A stretch of 64,000 nt of DNA from assembly GCF_020539525.1 (NCBI RefSeq), contig NZ_JACDXX010000018.1, forward strand, positions 1-64,000, read 5' to 3'. The first letter of the stretch is position 1; each line of letters opens with the position of its first letter. The stretch is from Pseudogemmobacter faecipullorum. Lineage in GTDB: Bacteria > Pseudomonadota > Alphaproteobacteria > Rhodobacterales > Rhodobacteraceae. Below are positions 49,973 through 59,400 of this stretch, one piece after another. The position numbers were made by a program, and so were the translations under genes. Below the pieces are notes generated by a model, which was not told where the DNA came from, did no database searches, and saw only the letters and a program-made list of their open reading frames with translations.

Positions 49973-50230
49973 ATGATCAGTGCCGATCTGGGAACACAGC
50001 TGGAGAGCTTTGTGACAAAGCTGGTCGAAACCGGCCGCTACAATTCCAAGAGCGAGGTCCTGCGCGAAGGCATCCGCCTGATCCAGGAGCGAGAAGCCCG
50101 CCTTGCTGTCCTGGACCAGGCCCTGGCCAGGGGGCTTGCAGATGCTGATGCCGGGCGGTTCAAACCGGCCGGCGACGTCTTCGCGCGGCTTGAGGCCAAG
50201 TATCAGGCGATGGGCAAACCCGCGAAATGA
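49973..50230 (+). CDS. parD: ParD-family antitoxin
   Basis: An 85-residue ribbon-helix-helix antitoxin: ADLGTQLESFVTKLVETGRY, then NSKSEVLREGIRLIQERE, the CopG/ParD fold, with a C-terminal toxin-binding tail. The ATG at 49973 follows GGAGG-like sequence. It overlaps the toxin gene by 4 bp and probably represses the pair through the palindrome at 49919. Confidence 0.9.
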   Translation: MISADLGTQLESFVTKLVETGRYNSKSEVLREGIRLIQEREARLAVLDQALARGLADADAGRFKPAGDVFARLEAKYQAMGKPAK

Positions 50231-50526
50231 TCGTCGAGATCACCGCAGAGGCCGAAGCGGATCTGGAAGTCATCGGCGACTACATCGCACGCGACAATCC
50301 CGCACGCGCTATCAGCTTCGTGCGTGAACTCGGCCGAAGCTGCATGGAACTCGCCGAGTTCCCCGAGGCCTGGCCGATTGTCCCACGCTATGAGACGCAA
50401 AGCATCCGGCGCCGCGTTCATGGCCGCTACCTGATCTTCTACCAGATCCGCGGGGATCAGGTGACAGTGCTTCATGTCGTGAACGGCGCGATGGACGTTG
50501 ACGCGATCCTGTTCCCGCAAGGCTGA
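50227..50526 (+). CDS. parE: ParE-family toxin
   Basis: A 99-residue RelE/ParE-superfamily toxin: ITAEAEADLEVIGDYIARDN, ARAISFVRELGRSC and RRRVHGRYLIFYQI with VLHVVNGAMDVDAIL. ParE toxins poison DNA gyrase; relatives may cut mRNA. The pair stabilises the element by post-segregational killing. ATGA overlap with parD. Confidence 0.9.
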   Translation: MIVEITAEAEADLEVIGDYIARDNPARAISFVRELGRSCMELAEFPEAWPIVPRYETQSIRRRVHGRYLIFYQIRGDQVTVLHVVNGAMDVDAILFPQG

Positions 50527-50528
50527 GA

Positions 50529-51239
50529 TCAGTGAACAGCGCCGCAGCATTTCTTGTACTTGCGCCCTGAACCGCAGCTGCACGCATCATTGCGACCGGG
50601 CTTCGATGCAGCTGAGGGCGCAGCAGTCAGATTGGCGGCCAGCGGCAGACCGGGCATGGATTTAGCCGTATGCGCCTTGGCGAAGGCGTTCAGATCCTCG
50701 ACCATATCGGGGATCAGATCATGGGCCTCGCGCGACAATTTCGTAGCCTTCCAGCCTTTCCCTTCGGCGAACCCGGTCGAGATACGCGAGAGTTTGCCTG
50801 CGAGATCCAGCGCCTTCTTCGCCCGCCGGTCCTTGCTGTCCTCAATCAGATCCCAGGCGTCAGGCCGCAGTTGCATCGCCGCGACGAAACCCATCATCCA
50901 GAACTCCCAGATGATGTCCCCGTTGCGCTGATCCTCGTCGAGGACAGGGAAATACTCCCCCGGGATCATCAGCATTCCGGCAACGCGGTTGTAATGCGCC
51001 ATGATGAGATCGAGAGCCGCCTGAAGCTCTTCGGCGCTGCCGAACTCCGGCGGGCCGCCAGTCCCCCAGACCTTGGCAAGCCAGACAGACGGCGAAATCA
51101 CTTCCGGACAAGTGATGAGACCCGCACAAAAGCCATCGAATTCGGCAAGGATCATCGGATCGTTGTCTTCGGGCAGTGCCGAAAGCACCGCATCGAGGCG
51201 ATCAAGGTCTTCATCGCTATGCCAAAGTGCAATCGTCAT
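50529..51239 (-). CDS. UPF0149/YecA-type protein with SEC-C zinc motif
   Basis: A 236-residue protein with an N-terminal UPF0149 domain (LDRLDAVLSALPEDNDPMIL, EFDGFCAGLITCPEVISPS, WEFWMMGFVAAMQL) and a C-terminal SEC-C motif (GRNDACSCGSGRKYKKCCG), which binds zinc and usually mediates contact with ribosomes or SecB-like partners. The ATG at 51239 is chosen; the frame upstream to 51410 lacks domain content. Convergent with parE, 3 bp apart. Confidence 0.85.
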   Translation of the reverse strand: MTIALWHSDEDLDRLDAVLSALPEDNDPMILAEFDGFCAGLITCPEVISPSVWLAKVWGTGGPPEFGSAEELQAALDLIMAHYNRVAGMLMIPGEYFPVLDEDQRNGDIIWEFWMMGFVAAMQLRPDAWDLIEDSKDRRAKKALDLAGKLSRISTGFAEGKGWKATKLSREAHDLIPDMVEDLNAFAKAHTAKSMPGLPLAANLTAAPSAASKPGRNDACSCGSGRKYKKCCGAVH

Positions 51240-51544
51240 GCTGAGCCCCCTGTCGAGAAAAATCATCCTGCCGTCTTTTACGACAAACCGATCACGGTGA
51301 AACAGGCAACGCGGCCGGAGAAATCCGCTGTTGTTGCTGGCTCTCGATCTTCCGCCCCGAAAAGCCCCTCCGGCAAGAGGGCCGAACGTCGCGGACACGA
51401 CAGAAGCCAACCTATTGAAATATTTTTATAAAGATCCATATCACACTCAGGCTCTGCCACGCGGTGCCGCCTGATGAAGGTTTCTCCATGAACAGGTCAC
51501 GTCCCATGCCAACGATCCTGCGCGCCGAACAGGCGCATGTTCCG

Positions 51545-51592
51545 CCCCGGCCCTGTTAGCCCCTGCCTTTCGGCGGGCGACAGGGACCGGGG
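51545..51592 (+). promoter_or_regulatory. Structured mRNA leader upstream of the zinc-ribbon/MscS genes
   Basis: CCCCGGCCCTG (51545-51555) pairs with CAGGG-A-CCGGGG (51581-51592) around an inner hairpin GCC-TTTC-GGC. The structure ends 40 nt before the start at 51633. It may be a riboswitch-like or thermosensor-like leader, or a transcript-stabilising hairpin. I could not match it to a known class. Confidence 0.4.
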
Positions 51593-51632
51593 AGGATGCC
51601 CTGTTTCAATGTCCCGCCAAAAGGATAGTCCC

Positions 51633-51809
51633 ATGTATCGCAATCTCTTGCCCGCCCAGTGCCATGCCTGCGGCGAGGAAGTCCCACGCGCCGCAGCACA
51701 CCGCTGCCCGATCTGCCTGAATCCGTTTTCGCGCATGCCTCTGGATCAGACGCGAACGCGCCCCAAACCAGAGATGCGCAGGCGGCCGATGCACCGAGAC
51801 GGCGAATGA
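51633..51809 (+). CDS. Small zinc-ribbon-like protein
   Basis: A 58-residue protein, MYRNLLPAQCHACGEEVPRA then HRCPICLNPFSRM, i.e. a C-x2-C ... C-x2-C zinc ribbon with a basic tail. AAAGGA lies 7 nt upstream. Its stop overlaps the MscS start as ATGA, which strongly supports translation and co-expression. No named family. Confidence 0.6.
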   Translation: MYRNLLPAQCHACGEEVPRAAAHRCPICLNPFSRMPLDQTRTRPKPEMRRRPMHRDGE

Positions 51810-52678
51810 TCTGGCCCGACATCCCTAAACATCAGATCGGAGCATTGCTGGCACTGCTGTTGTTCGCGCTTTTCGGCGAAGCCCTGCCTGCCATGGTCGA
51901 GGGTGGCGCGGCATGGTGGGAGCCGTTGCGCAACACCGCGCTTTCGGGCGTATTGTTCCTTGGCGCGCATCTTCTGCATGCCATTTCGTCCGCGCGCCTG
52001 ACACGACGACGGAAGGGCCGACGCCCCGTGCCGAAAGTCGCGCTGGACCTGCTTCGCCTCGCCCTCTTTGCCGCCGCCACGCTGGCCAGCCTGTCGCTGT
52101 TCTTCCGCCAGGATCTGTCGGGGATCCTGACCGGCTCCGGCCTTCTGCTGGCGGTGCTGGGATTTGCCATTCGCAATGTGGTCGCCGACACATTCTCGGG
52201 CCTCGCGCTTGGGCTCGAGGCACCGTTCCGCATCGGCGACTGGGTTGCGATCGATGGGCTGGCGCAGGGGCGGGTTCAGGAGATCGGCTGGCGCAGCACA
52301 AGGCTGATTACCCGCGACAGCACCCATGTGATCCTGCCCAACAGCCAGATTTCCCGCCAGAGGATCACAAACTACAGCGCCCCTCGGCCGGAGTATCGCG
52401 ACCATGCCGAACTGACACTCCCGGCCACGTTTCCAGTCGCAGAGGCACGGACACTGATAACGGAAGCGCTTGTCAGCGCGGAGACCATCGCCACCGGCAA
52501 ATCGCCTGAAGTACAGGTGGCGATGTTCGCGCCTCAGGGCATCACCTATCGCGTGAAATACTGGGTTCCCCAGCATGACCGCGAGATGGCCTGCCGCAAC
52601 GAGGTATTCAGCCGGATCGACGCCGCCCTGCGTGAGAAGGGCATAAACCTGAAGCCATTGGTTGAGGGCACGGCATGA
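51806..52678 (+). CDS. MscS-type mechanosensitive channel
   Basis: A 290-residue MscS-family channel. Three or so N-terminal hydrophobic helices, then the pore helix and beta-domain signature: GSGLLLAVLGFAIRNVVADT, GLALGLEAPFRIGDWV, VQEIGWRSTRLITRD, HVILPNSQI. It releases solutes on hypo-osmotic shock. The ATG at 51806 overlaps the upstream zinc-ribbon gene. Confidence 0.9.
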   Translation: MIWPDIPKHQIGALLALLLFALFGEALPAMVEGGAAWWEPLRNTALSGVLFLGAHLLHAISSARLTRRRKGRRPVPKVALDLLRLALFAAATLASLSLFFRQDLSGILTGSGLLLAVLGFAIRNVVADTFSGLALGLEAPFRIGDWVAIDGLAQGRVQEIGWRSTRLITRDSTHVILPNSQISRQRITNYSAPRPEYRDHAELTLPATFPVAEARTLITEALVSAETIATGKSPEVQVAMFAPQGITYRVKYWVPQHDREMACRNEVFSRIDAALREKGINLKPLVEGTA

Positions 52679-52724
52679 CGAACCGCATCCCACGCACCAT
52701 CAAACCAGATCGGAGGGCTGCGTC

Positions 52725-53459
52725 ATGTCGAAAGCGGTAAACGCCCGTATCGACAAGTTGCTGTCCTCGATGGGCTATGGATCGCGCCGCGAGATCGGCG
52801 GGCTGGCGCAAGCGGGCCGCATCATATTGGACGGCGAGAAGGTCAATGACGTGACGCGGCGTATTACGGTCACGGCGGAGCTGCCCAGGCGCATGACCGT
52901 GGGCGGGGAACAGCTTGATCCCGTTGCAGGACTGGTGATCCTCCTGAACAAGCCCGCCGGGGTGACATGCTCGCACAGCGATGCCGGGCCACTGGTTTAC
53001 GATCTGCTCCCGACCCGCTGGCGGCGGCGGGATCCGGCGATTTCGACGGTCGGCAGGCTCGACAAGGAAACATCTGGCCTGTTGCTGCTGACCGACGACG
53101 GCGAGTTCCTGCACCGCGTCACAAGCCCGAAACGGAAGGTCAGCAAGACCTATCGCGCGACCCTTTCCCGCCCCCTGAATGGGGATGAGGTGGAGCTGTT
53201 CGCCTCTGGTACCCTGATGCTGAAGGGTGAGACGAAACCGCTGGACCCCGCAGTGCTGAAGGTCGTCTCACCGACTGAAGCATATCTGACGATTACCGAG
53301 GGACGATACCATCAGGTGCGCCGCATGTTTGCAGCCTGCGGGAACCATGTTGAGGCGCTACATCGCGAAAGATTGGGGCAATTACACTTGCCCGAGGATC
53401 TGATTGCCGGCGCATGGAGACAGCTTGCGGGAGAAGAGCGGCAATTGATCTTTCTATAG
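52725..53459 (+). CDS. Pseudouridine synthase (RsuA/RluB/E/F family)
   Basis: A 244-residue enzyme with an N-terminal S4 RNA-binding domain (ARIDKLLSSMGYGSRREI) and the catalytic motif VGRLDKETSGLLLLTDDG with the catalytic Asp, then KTYRATLSRPL and EGRYHQVRRMFAACGNHVEAL. It isomerises uridine in rRNA. GGAGGG precedes the ATG. An unusual passenger on a conjugative element; probably co-transcribed with the MscS gene (46-bp gap). Confidence 0.92.
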   Translation: MSKAVNARIDKLLSSMGYGSRREIGGLAQAGRIILDGEKVNDVTRRITVTAELPRRMTVGGEQLDPVAGLVILLNKPAGVTCSHSDAGPLVYDLLPTRWRRRDPAISTVGRLDKETSGLLLLTDDGEFLHRVTSPKRKVSKTYRATLSRPLNGDEVELFASGTLMLKGETKPLDPAVLKVVSPTEAYLTITEGRYHQVRRMFAACGNHVEALHRERLGQLHLPEDLIAGAWRQLAGEERQLIFL

Positions 53460-53617
53460 CGAAATGGATGCGAAATACTTGCTGCCTAGCGGGTATAGCG
53501 AGACCTGGACAAGGTTTATGGTTTCCACAGACCCGGTTCACGGTCGCCGCTGTTTCCGGCGGAATTTTCAAAAATCTGGCGCACCGTGTTGAGATTGTGG
53601 ACAGGTTGGGGTGGCGC

Positions 53618-54544
53618 TTACGCGCCACCCTTCGCCATACGGTAAACCGGGATGCCCATCTTGCGGGCCTTGTCGGCGAGGTTCTCCTGGATGCCGGTGC
53701 CGGGGAAGATGATGACGCCGATCGGCAGGCAGTCGAGCATCTGGTCATTGCGCTTGAAGGGCGCGGCCTTGGCGTGTTTGATCCAGTCCGGCTTGAAGGC
53801 GACCTGCGGCACCTTGCGGTTGCTGGCCCAGGTGGCGGCGATGCGCTCGGCGCCCTTCGGGCTGCCACCATGCATCAAGACCATGTCCGGATGCTTTGCG
53901 TGGATCTGATCGAGACGGTCCCAAATCGTGCGGTGATCGGTGGTATCCCCACCCGAGAAGGCAACCTTCGGCCCCGGCGGCACCAGCATCTCGGTTTCCG
54001 CGATCTTTTTGGCGGCGAGGAAATCGCGGCTGTCGATCATCGCGGCTGTCAGATGGCGATGGTTGGTGCGTGATCCCGAACGCGGGGCCCAGTGTGTGCC
54101 GGTCACGCGCAGGAAGATGTCAGCGGCGGTTTCGCGGAAGAGTTCCAGGCTCTCGCGGCGTTCGATCAGATTGCCGCCGATGCCGATCAGGCTCTCGAGC
54201 TGGACGGATTTAACTTCGCTGCCATCCTGCTCGCGCTGAAGGCGTTTCTGCGCCTGCTCGTTGTCATCCAGTTTGCGCTCGATCCGCTCTGCGGCGCGGT
54301 GGAAAGTGTTGACGGTCGACCAAAGGATTTCGTCGAGGTCGAAATCGAGGCTGGTATCGGCCATGGTGGAGATGAGGGCGTCGAAGATGTCGGAAACCGC
54401 GGTCTGGATGGCCTGGTCTTCGGGGGTGGGCCGGGGATCTGCCTCGCCCTCGGCGGGACGGTAGCCATAGAGCTGCATGTCTTCGATGATATGGCCGGTC
54501 GGGGAGAGGGTGTGATCGAGCTCGAATTGATCCTGGGCATACAT
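53618..54544 (-). CDS. DUF2493 (SLOG/YspA-like) protein
   Basis: A 308-residue protein. The C-terminal half is a DUF2493 Rossmann-like domain: KVAFSGGDTTDHRTIWDRLD, DMVLMHGGSPKGAERIAATW, and LPIGVIIFPGTGIQENLADK. The N-terminal half is helical with YRPAEGEADPRPTPEDQAIQ. SLOG-type domains bind nucleotide-derived ligands. Such genes are frequent on alphaproteobacterial plasmids next to toprim and strawberry-notch genes. The ATG at 54544 has AAGGA upstream. Confidence 0.88.
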   Translation of the reverse strand: MYAQDQFELDHTLSPTGHIIEDMQLYGYRPAEGEADPRPTPEDQAIQTAVSDIFDALISTMADTSLDFDLDEILWSTVNTFHRAAERIERKLDDNEQAQKRLQREQDGSEVKSVQLESLIGIGGNLIERRESLELFRETAADIFLRVTGTHWAPRSGSRTNHRHLTAAMIDSRDFLAAKKIAETEMLVPPGPKVAFSGGDTTDHRTIWDRLDQIHAKHPDMVLMHGGSPKGAERIAATWASNRKVPQVAFKPDWIKHAKAAPFKRNDQMLDCLPIGVIIFPGTGIQENLADKARKMGIPVYRMAKGGA

Positions 54545-54861
54545 GGGATGCATCCTTCAGCTTGGACCGCGACCGTCGCGGCCTTCTGGCGACGACAAGC
54601 CCACGGGCGATCCGGCCGGGCAGCCCGCGCACCCGCGGGCCTTGATGGCAAAGCCCGGCTGATTTGCTTCGCGATGTAAAGGCGGGGCTTGCCCCGCCGA
54701 CGGAAATCAGTCGGGCGCCGCCATTGCCGGGCCGGAGCGCTTGTGGGCCGCTCGCCCTCTGAGAAGGCCTCGGCGCGGTCCTCTTGCCGAAGGGGGTTGC
54801 TTCCCCTGTCTGCCCGGGCAGAAGCGCGCCCGCCCGATCACCCTCCCCCAGTTCCGGCGGA
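54545..54861. other. Intergenic region containing a terminator
   Basis: About 317 bp between DUF2493 and the toprim gene, both on the minus strand. It holds a hairpin at 54681-54698 and presumably the DUF2493 promoter. No gene supported. Confidence 0.5.
54678..54698 (-). terminator. Terminator of the toprim gene
   Basis: On the minus strand GGCGGGGC-AA-GCCCCGCC followed by TTT. A perfect 8-bp stem with a 2-nt loop, about 165 bp beyond the toprim stop. Confidence 0.5.
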
Positions 54862-55905
54862 TCAGCGAAGGGTCATGAAGCGGCTGACGTCCTCGGGGGC
54901 GAGTTGCCCCCGGACCTGCGCCCGAAGTGCCTCCCGCCCCGGTCCCATGAGATCGTCGTTGAAATCTCCCAGCATGGGCGAGAGCGTGATGGGTTCGATC
55001 CCGGCCTCGTGTGCCCGGGCGACCAGGCTGTCCCGCGCACTGTCGCCGGCGGGATCATTGTCGCGGATGATGTAGAGCCTGCGCAGAGTTGCCGGGAACA
55101 GGATGGCTGCGAGATGTCCCGCCGAGAGAGCCGCGACCATCGGCATCTTTGGTAAGATCTGGCGCAGCGAGAGCACGGTCTCGATGCCCTCCCCTGCCGC
55201 CATGACATCCTGCGCCTGACCGAACCTGACCGCGTTGCCGAGCAGGTCCCCCATCGCCTTGCGCGGAGGATCGAGAGGCGCTTTCCCGCTGCCATCGCGG
55301 GTGAGCCAAGTGCGGTGGACGCCGGTGAGCTTGCCTTCGAGGTCGGTGATCCTGGCGATCAGCGCGGGCCAGGTCTCGGTTGGACCCTCGCCCCCCGGAC
55401 GGTAATAGCAGTCAGGGTGGAAGCGGAGGCTGTCCGTGTCGCGCAGATCCGTCAGGCCGCGTTTGCGCAGATAGGTGCCGGCCAGCGTGCCCCGGATGGA
55501 CCTCGACATGCGCCAGAGCCGTTCTGCAGCGTCAGGTGAACCGGAGGGTGCCGGTGCCGATCTGAGCCTCTTCGGCTCCGGTGCCGGTTCCAGCTGCGGC
55601 AGGCTGAGGAACCGCCGGGCCTCCTCGGCCACATCGGCGAAGTCGCTGAGGCCAAGGGTTTCGCGGATCACATCGAGCAGATCGCCATGCTCCCCGCTCT
55701 GACCGTCAGTCCACTTGCCCGCTGCCCCCTTGCCCGAGGCTGGCCCGGTGAGGCGGACGAACATCGACCGCCCCGGTTCATTGCGCACATCGCCGACCTG
55801 CCAATAGTTGCCTTGTTTGCGGCCATTTGAAAGGTAGTGCCGGCACACCGCCTCGGCCTGCTGGCCGAGACGCTGCGACAGATCGGCGGCAACGATGCGA
55901 GCCAT
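54862..55905 (-). CDS. Toprim domain protein (plasmid primase-like)
   Basis: A 347-residue protein with an N-terminal CHC2-related region lacking a clear zinc finger (CRHYLSNGRKQGNYWQVGDV, GKWTDGQSGEHGDLLDVI) and a C-terminal Toprim domain: VMAAGEGIETVLSLRQILP with the catalytic Glu, and RRLYIIRDNDPAGDSARDSL with the DxD-type metal site. This DUF7146/Toprim_3 architecture belongs to plasmid-borne primase-like proteins that may prime complementary strand synthesis after transfer. The ATG at 55905 follows AGGAGGCGG. The region just upstream (55926-55951, minus strand) has CAATAAAGGTGTGTAT, a weak relative of the virB promoter motif. Confidence 0.88.
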   Translation of the reverse strand: MARIVAADLSQRLGQQAEAVCRHYLSNGRKQGNYWQVGDVRNEPGRSMFVRLTGPASGKGAAGKWTDGQSGEHGDLLDVIRETLGLSDFADVAEEARRFLSLPQLEPAPEPKRLRSAPAPSGSPDAAERLWRMSRSIRGTLAGTYLRKRGLTDLRDTDSLRFHPDCYYRPGGEGPTETWPALIARITDLEGKLTGVHRTWLTRDGSGKAPLDPPRKAMGDLLGNAVRFGQAQDVMAAGEGIETVLSLRQILPKMPMVAALSAGHLAAILFPATLRRLYIIRDNDPAGDSARDSLVARAHEAGIEPITLSPMLGDFNDDLMGPGREALRAQVRGQLAPEDVSRFMTLR

Positions 55906-55979
55906 TACGCCGCCTCCTGCCAAGAATAATCATACACACCTTTATTGCACCGCGAGGCAAGTTGCCCTATCTTGAGCGC

Positions 55980-56246
55980 ATGGATCTGAACTGGGACGAA
56001 GACAAACGCGCGCGTACCCTGCAGGAGCGGGGCCTCGACTTTGCCGATGTTGCCGCAGCGCGTTGGGATGATGCCCTGACCGCCGAGGATCTGCGCGAGG
56101 AATATGGCGAGCGCCGTTTCGTCAGCCTCGTCCCGATCCAGGACCGGCTTTGCGTGGTCGCCTGGTGTATCCGCGGCAACGCGCTGCGGGTGATCAGCCT
56201 GCGCAAAGCCAACGCAAGGGAAAGGAAGCGCTATGAACAAGGATAG
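55980..56246 (+). CDS. brnT: BrnT-family toxin
   Basis: An 88-residue BrnT ribonuclease toxin: WDEDKRARTLQERGLDFADV, ARWDDALTAEDLREEYGERR, and VISLRKANARERKRYEQG, all diagnostic. BrnT is a RelE-fold RNase that halts translation. It overlaps the antitoxin gene by 14 bp, toxin first, as is normal for brnTA. Confidence 0.9.
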   Translation: MDLNWDEDKRARTLQERGLDFADVAAARWDDALTAEDLREEYGERRFVSLVPIQDRLCVVAWCIRGNALRVISLRKANARERKRYEQG

Positions 56247-56454
56247 ACCCCTGATCGACAGCGATGGCGAGGTCGGCGATCTCGGTGACAGCTTCTTCGC
56301 CACAGCCCGGCGTGGTCGCCCGGCATTGCTGCCGGGCGACAAGAAGGTTCGCATGAACCTGATGATCGACGCCGATATCGCCGCGAAGTTGAACGATGTC
56401 GGCAATAAGAGCGCCTTCGTCACTGAGGCGCTGCGGAAAGCGCTGGCGGGATAG
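56233..56454 (+). CDS. brnA: BrnA-like ribbon-helix-helix antitoxin
   Basis: A 73-residue protein following brnT. The C-terminal half has a ribbon-helix-helix (KKVRMNLMIDADIAAKLNDV then NKSAFVTEALRKAL); the N-terminal half is acidic and probably wraps the toxin. It differs from canonical BrnA in sequence, looking closer to CopG-type antitoxins, but the position makes the role clear. Confidence 0.8.
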   Translation: MNKDRPLIDSDGEVGDLGDSFFATARRGRPALLPGDKKVRMNLMIDADIAAKLNDVGNKSAFVTEALRKALAG

Positions 56455-56455
56455 G

Positions 56456-59400
56456 TCATCGTGCCGCCTCACGCTCGGTGATGCAGCTGATCGGATAGAC
56501 CGCCAGCAGCTTGGCGAGGATATCGGTGCCATTCGCACCCACCGGCACGAAGAAGCGCAGTTTCCAGGAGATGATCTCGCTGAAGAGCCCCCAGGCCCGA
56601 AGCCGCTCCCGCATCGCTTCCGAAAAGCCGGTCAGTTCGATCCGGTTCGCGCCCATTATGCGTGACCGGCGCAGTTGCAGGCCCTCGGCAAGATCGAGGA
56701 CGGTCCGTCCGTCGAGCAATGCCGCATAGGCCTGCTCCGGCGTCAGGCTGGCCGAGCCGCTCGTGGTGGCGTTCGTGGCCCAGGCGGGCGATACTCGGCG
56801 GCCGATGATCCGCTCGCCGTCATCGGTCTGCAGGCGATAGACGCGGGTCTCATCCTGCGGCAGGCGCTTCCAGACCGGCAAAAGCAATCCCGAGACCACA
56901 TGCAGCGTGGCATCCGAGAATTCCGGCACATCGGCAACCTCCGCGCGCCAGGCGGCCGCGAAGGTCTTTCTGTCAGTCTCAACCCAAAGCGTGTCACTCA
57001 TCATCCTGACGGACATGCTGAAGGCTTCCATCGGCCGGATCAAGCGCACACGGCGCTCGATCTCGCCATCGTCAAGCATGATCGAGGTCGTCGGCACCTG
57101 CACGGCCGCACGCCCCGAGCGGCTGTTGACCAGCAGCACGGCCCGTGGATCGTCCAACTCGTTGAGCGCGGCATCGAGCAGCAGGGGCGTGTTCCGCCGT
57201 CGCTCGGTGATGGTCAGCAGCCGGGTCTCAGCTCCGGTGCCGGGATGGGAGTAGATTACCTGCCGGTCGGTTACGGTGAAGCTTTCGGCCTTCAGCGTCT
57301 CGAGGCCCAGATCATAAATGCCGGCCGCCATCGCGCCCTCGACCTTCGCCTCCAGCAGCTGCTCGAAAGCAGTGAAGAGGATGCCCTGTAATTCGATGGT
57401 CAGCGCCAGCAGCCGATTGAGGAAGGTGGTGATCGGCGGCAGTTCGTCCTTGATGCCATTGCTGTCCATCAGCTTCAGGCCGGTGGCGGATTCAAACCGT
57501 TCCAGCGAGCAGCCCTCGACCTTGCCGCGTACCAGCAAGAGATAAAGCTGGCGCAGGGCTGCGCGGGCGTAGGGGCTTTCCAGATTGTCCTCGGGTCGGA
57601 ACAGCCCCTGCCCGCCGGTCTGGCGCTGACCGCGTGTGATCGCTCCGAGCGTATCGAGGCGGCGCGCGATTGTGCTGAGGAAACGCTTCTCGGCCTTCAC
57701 ATCCGTGGCAATCGGCCGGAAGAGAGGCGGCTGCGCTTGGTTCGTGCGATTGGTGCGCCCAAGGCCCTGGATGGCGGTGTCCGCCTTCCAGCCCGGCTCC
57801 AGCAGATAATGCACCCGCAGACGCTGGTTCCGCGCCGAGAGTTCGGCGTGATAGCTACGGCCCGTGCCGCCTGCGTCCGAGAAAACGAGGATGCGCTTGC
57901 CGTCATCCATGAAGGCCTGGGTCTCGGCGAGATTGGCCGAGGGCGCGCGGCTCTCGACCGCCAGCCGCGCCGCCGGGCCTTCGCCCTTGCGGATAATCCG
58001 GCGCGAGCGTCCCGTTACCTCAGCCACCATGTCGGTGCCAAAATGCTGGATGATCTGATCGAGCGCCCCCGGCACCGGCGGCAGGCCCGCCAGATGCTCG
58101 ATCATGGCGTCCCGCCGGGAGACCGCCTCGCGGCTCTCGACGGGCTCACCATCGCGGAACACCGGCCGCGAGCTGACATTGCCCTCGCCATCGCTGAACG
58201 GCTCATAGAGCTGCACCGGGAAGGAATGCTGCAGGTAGCTCATGACATATTCGCGCGGAGACAGGTCCGTGTTCAGATCATTCCACTCCTCGGTCGGGAT
58301 CTCTGCCAGCCGCCGCTCCATCAGCGCCTCGCCAGTCGAGACGATCTGGATGACGGCCGCATGACCCGCTTCCAGATCCTCGGTGATCGAGCGCAGCAGG
58401 GTCGGCGTCTTCATCGAGGTGAGCAGATGGCCGAAGAAGCGCTGCTTGGTGCTCTCGAAGGCCGAGCGCGCTGCCGATTTGGCCTGACGGTTCAATGTGC
58501 CGTCCGAGCCGGTGATGTTGGCGGCTTCCATCGCTGCGTCGAGATTGTTGTGGATGACCGCAAAGGCCCCTGCATAGGAATCGTAGATCCGGCGCTGCTC
58601 CCCCGTCAGCTGATGTTCGATCAGCTCGTACTCGACCCCATCGTAGGAGAGCGACCGCGCGGTATAGAGGCCGAGCGAGCGCAGATCGCGCGCCAGGACT
58701 TCCATCGCTGCCACGCCGCCGGCCTCGATCGCCTCGACGAACTCGGCCCGGGTGGCAAATGGGAAATCTTCTCCGCCCCAAAGGCCAAGGCGCTGCGCGT
58801 AAGCGAGGTTGTGCACCGTCGTCGCCCCGGTGGCTGAGACATAGACCACGCGTGCGTCAGGCAATGCGTGCTGCAGGCGCAGGCCCGCCCTCCCCTGCTG
58901 CGATGCCGCGACATCGCCGCGTTCACCTTTGCCGCCGGCGGCGTTCTGCATCGCGTGGCTCTCATCGAAGATGATCACTCCGTCGAAATCCGACCCCAGC
59001 CAGTCCACGATCTGTCGGACACGCGAGACCTTCTCGCCCCGATCATCCGAGCGCAGCGTGGCATAGGTGGTGAAGAGGATGCCTTCCGACAGAGTGATCG
59101 CCTTGCCTTGCGCGAAGCGGGAAAGCGGCGTGATCAGCAGCTTCTCCTGCCCGAGCGCCGACCAGTCGCGCTGCGCATCCTCGATCAGCTTGTCGGACTT
59201 GGAGATCCAGAGCGCCTTGCGGCGCCCGCGCAGCCAGTTGTCGAGAATGATCCCCGCCGATTGCCGGCCCTTGCCGGCACCCGTACCATCCCCAAGCATG
59301 AAACCACGCCGGAAGCGGACAGCGCCAGCCGCATCCGGTGCGGCGGCGCTGACTGTGTCCAGGGTCTCGTCCAGCGTCCAGCTACCCGCGAGGTGGTCGC

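Noticed and set aside
51545-51592. Assignment of the leader hairpin to a named riboswitch such as yybP-ykoY or ykkC
   Set aside because: GGGGAGG near the hairpin is suggestive, but the conserved cores of these classes could not be traced.
57737-58837. 366-aa plus-strand frame opposite the strawberry-notch gene
   Set aside because: Antisense shadow without domains.
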